Assembly: GCA_964395915.1 (NCBI GenBank)
Contig: CAYNDB010000055.1
Location: 1-15,959, forward strand
Length of the DNA stretch: 15,959 bases
Direction of reading: 5' to 3'
Source of the DNA: CAYNDB01 sp964395915
GTDB taxonomy: Bacteria > Nitrospinota_A > UBA7883 > JAJRTC01
Made by a program: the position numbers and the translations under genes. How positions within the stretch are numbered: position 1 is the first letter of the stretch; each line of letters starts with the position of its first letter. Positions 14,848 to 15,959 of the stretch are shown piece by piece. Under the pieces are notes generated by a model, which was not told the origin of the DNA, ran no database searches, and saw only the letters and a program-made list of their open reading frames with translations.

Positions 14848-15959
14848 ATGAAGACCATAAAAAGCGTGTCCGCTAGCCGTTGGCAAGTGGGCAGTATGTC
14901 ACCGATTGCTTGGACCCTTCCGACTGCAATCCTGATCCTTCTATCTGTTTCCATGGCTTTTGCTCAAGGAGACGCATCCTCTGCCCCGATTGAGTACAGG
15001 GATGTCCCATTTTTTGGGAGTCGGAATGTGATCTGGATACTCGCCCAGACCCATCTACTCTTTGGCGCGTTTGTCCTGGGAGTGCCGGTTTTTGCTTGGA
15101 TATGTCATGTTGTTGGGGTTGTTACAAAGGAAGATCGATATGTCAGGTTGGCCAATGACTTTATAAGTCTGGTATTAGGCGCTTTTGAAATGACCGCTTT
15201 ACTGGGGGTGGCTTTTGCTGTTGCTCTCATGGCTCTCTATCCGAAAGTCGTCTCTTATTTATCGAATATATTTTGGCCTTCCTACTATATATATGTGTTT
15301 CTGTTTGCCGCCTCGATGGTAACTCTCTACCTCTACTGGTCTGGATTTAAGACCATGAAGGAGAGAAAAGGCCTTCATCTGTTTTTAGGCTTCCTGTTGA
15401 ATCTCGTTGCGGTGCTCGTTATGGTCGTGCCCAACGCCTGGGCCACGTTCCAGGCAAGCCCGGTGGTTTTACCGGCGGGTATGGGAGCTTGGGAAATGGC
15501 ATGGGCCGCTGCGGAGAACCCGACCTGGGAGCCAATAAACATCCACCGGTTTATCTCGAACATCGTTCTGGGTGGATTTCTTGTTGGCGCTTACGCGGGT
15601 GTTCGTTACCTTTCCGCCAAAACAGTGCAGGAGCGGGAAGATTATGACTGGATGGGGTACATAGGGAACTTTATTGGAATGTTCGGGTTGCTTACGCTTC
15701 CCTTCGCCGGATACTGGTTAATGCGTGAGATATATATGTATAACCAGCAAATGGGAATTACCTTGATGGGTGGATTCCTGTCCTGGTTGTTCATTATCCA
15801 GGCTGTTCTGATCGGAGTTCTTTTCCTGGGAAGTAACTACTACTTCTGGCTGGGACTGGCCTACCGAAACGAAGGGTCAGGCAAATATCTGAAACCAATG
15901 CTTGTGATGCTCGGCGCGATGCTAATCTGTTTTATGGTATGGCTGACGCCCCACAGTTT
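14848..15959 (+). CDS. CydA-like cytochrome bd-type membrane haem subunit (C-terminus off window)
   Basis: The frame is open from ATG 14848 to the window end (about 370 residues seen). An N-terminal hydrophobic segment ending SMAFAQG looks like a signal peptide, followed by at least eight membrane helices. The helix with LAQTHLLFGAF places H69 where CydA has its helix-I haem ligand, and NIHRFISNIVLGG places H233 where CydA has its b558 ligand. E114 (GAFEMTALLG) is a possible haem-pocket acid. VVPNAWATFQASP matches the CydA NGWMQNP region. This fits the divergent bd-like proteins found next to cytochromes c in Nitrospirota-type lineages, where cytochrome c rather than quinol may be the donor (inference). 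The start codon is uncertain: GTG 14821 and ATG 14896 are in frame. Confidence 0.82.
   Translation, partial: MKTIKSVSASRWQVGSMSPIAWTLPTAILILLSVSMAFAQGDASSAPIEYRDVPFFGSRNVIWILAQTHLLFGAFVLGVPVFAWICHVVGVVTKEDRYVRLANDFISLVLGAFEMTALLGVAFAVALMALYPKVVSYLSNIFWPSYYIYVFLFAASMVTLYLYWSGFKTMKERKGLHLFLGFLLNLVAVLVMVVPNAWATFQASPVVLPAGMGAWEMAWAAAENPTWEPINIHRFISNIVLGGFLVGAYAGVRYLSAKTVQEREDYDWMGYIGNFIGMFGLLTLPFAGYWLMREIYMYNQQMGITLMGGFLSWLFIIQAVLIGVLFLGSNYYFWLGLAYRNEGSGKYLKPMLVMLGAMLICFMVWLTPHS

Overview
The window looks like a metagenomic or draft scaffold from a Gram-negative bacterium: it has two runs of exactly 100 N, many exported c-type cytochromes with their own maturation machinery, a bd-like oxidase core next to small cytochromes c, sigma-54 signalling, and corrinoid methyl-transfer chemistry. 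That mix recalls Nitrospirota, Nitrospinota or Desulfobacterota-type lineages. No ribosomal marker is present, so the assignment is only a guess.

Left part (about 1-4681, minus strand): seven genes in one tightly packed operon, read from 4681 down past base 1. In order of transcription they are a membrane-anchored cytochrome c (CTQCH), a membrane-anchored redoxin with a CPC motif, a CcdA-like thiol-electron transporter, an exported protein of unknown function, a CcmH/NrfF-like protein with five cysteines, an exported SUMF1-fold protein without the catalytic cysteines of formylglycine-generating enzyme, and a second anchored cytochrome with a rare CX3CH haem motif that runs off the left edge. 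Most junctions are stop/start overlaps (TGATG or TAATG). The likely job is disulfide and haem handling for exported cytochromes. A scaffold gap lies inside a Met-Asp repeat at the end of the CcdA-like gene, and it falsely joins two genes if read straight through.

Intergenic hub (4682-5301): it holds a good plus-strand promoter (TTGCTA-18-TATAAT) overlapped by a palindrome, a longer inverted repeat, and a short, apparently frameshifted membrane ORF behind a strong Shine-Dalgarno sequence.

Middle (5302-11406, plus strand): a compact four-gene unit. It encodes a sigma-54 response regulator, a MtaC/MtbC-type corrinoid protein, a 960-residue fusion of a UroD-type corrinoid methyltransferase with a complete RACo-type corrinoid reactivator (2Fe-2S plus ASKHA ATPase), and a soluble PAS histidine kinase. 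This is the most unusual part of the window: methyl transfer, corrinoid repair and two-component signalling share one transcript, no substrate-specific methyltransferase is in sight, and the UroD domain seems to have lost two of its three usual zinc ligands. Converging on it is a membrane dCache sensor kinase (11418-13178, minus strand) whose H-box has Gln where the phospho-accepting His should be.

Right part (13741 to the end, plus strand): a di-haem cytochrome c, a class I cytochrome c and the start of a CydA-like membrane haem protein. They probably form a cytochrome c-linked terminal oxidase or related electron-transfer module. The 13179-13740 spacer carries the second N gap and palindromes but no credible gene.
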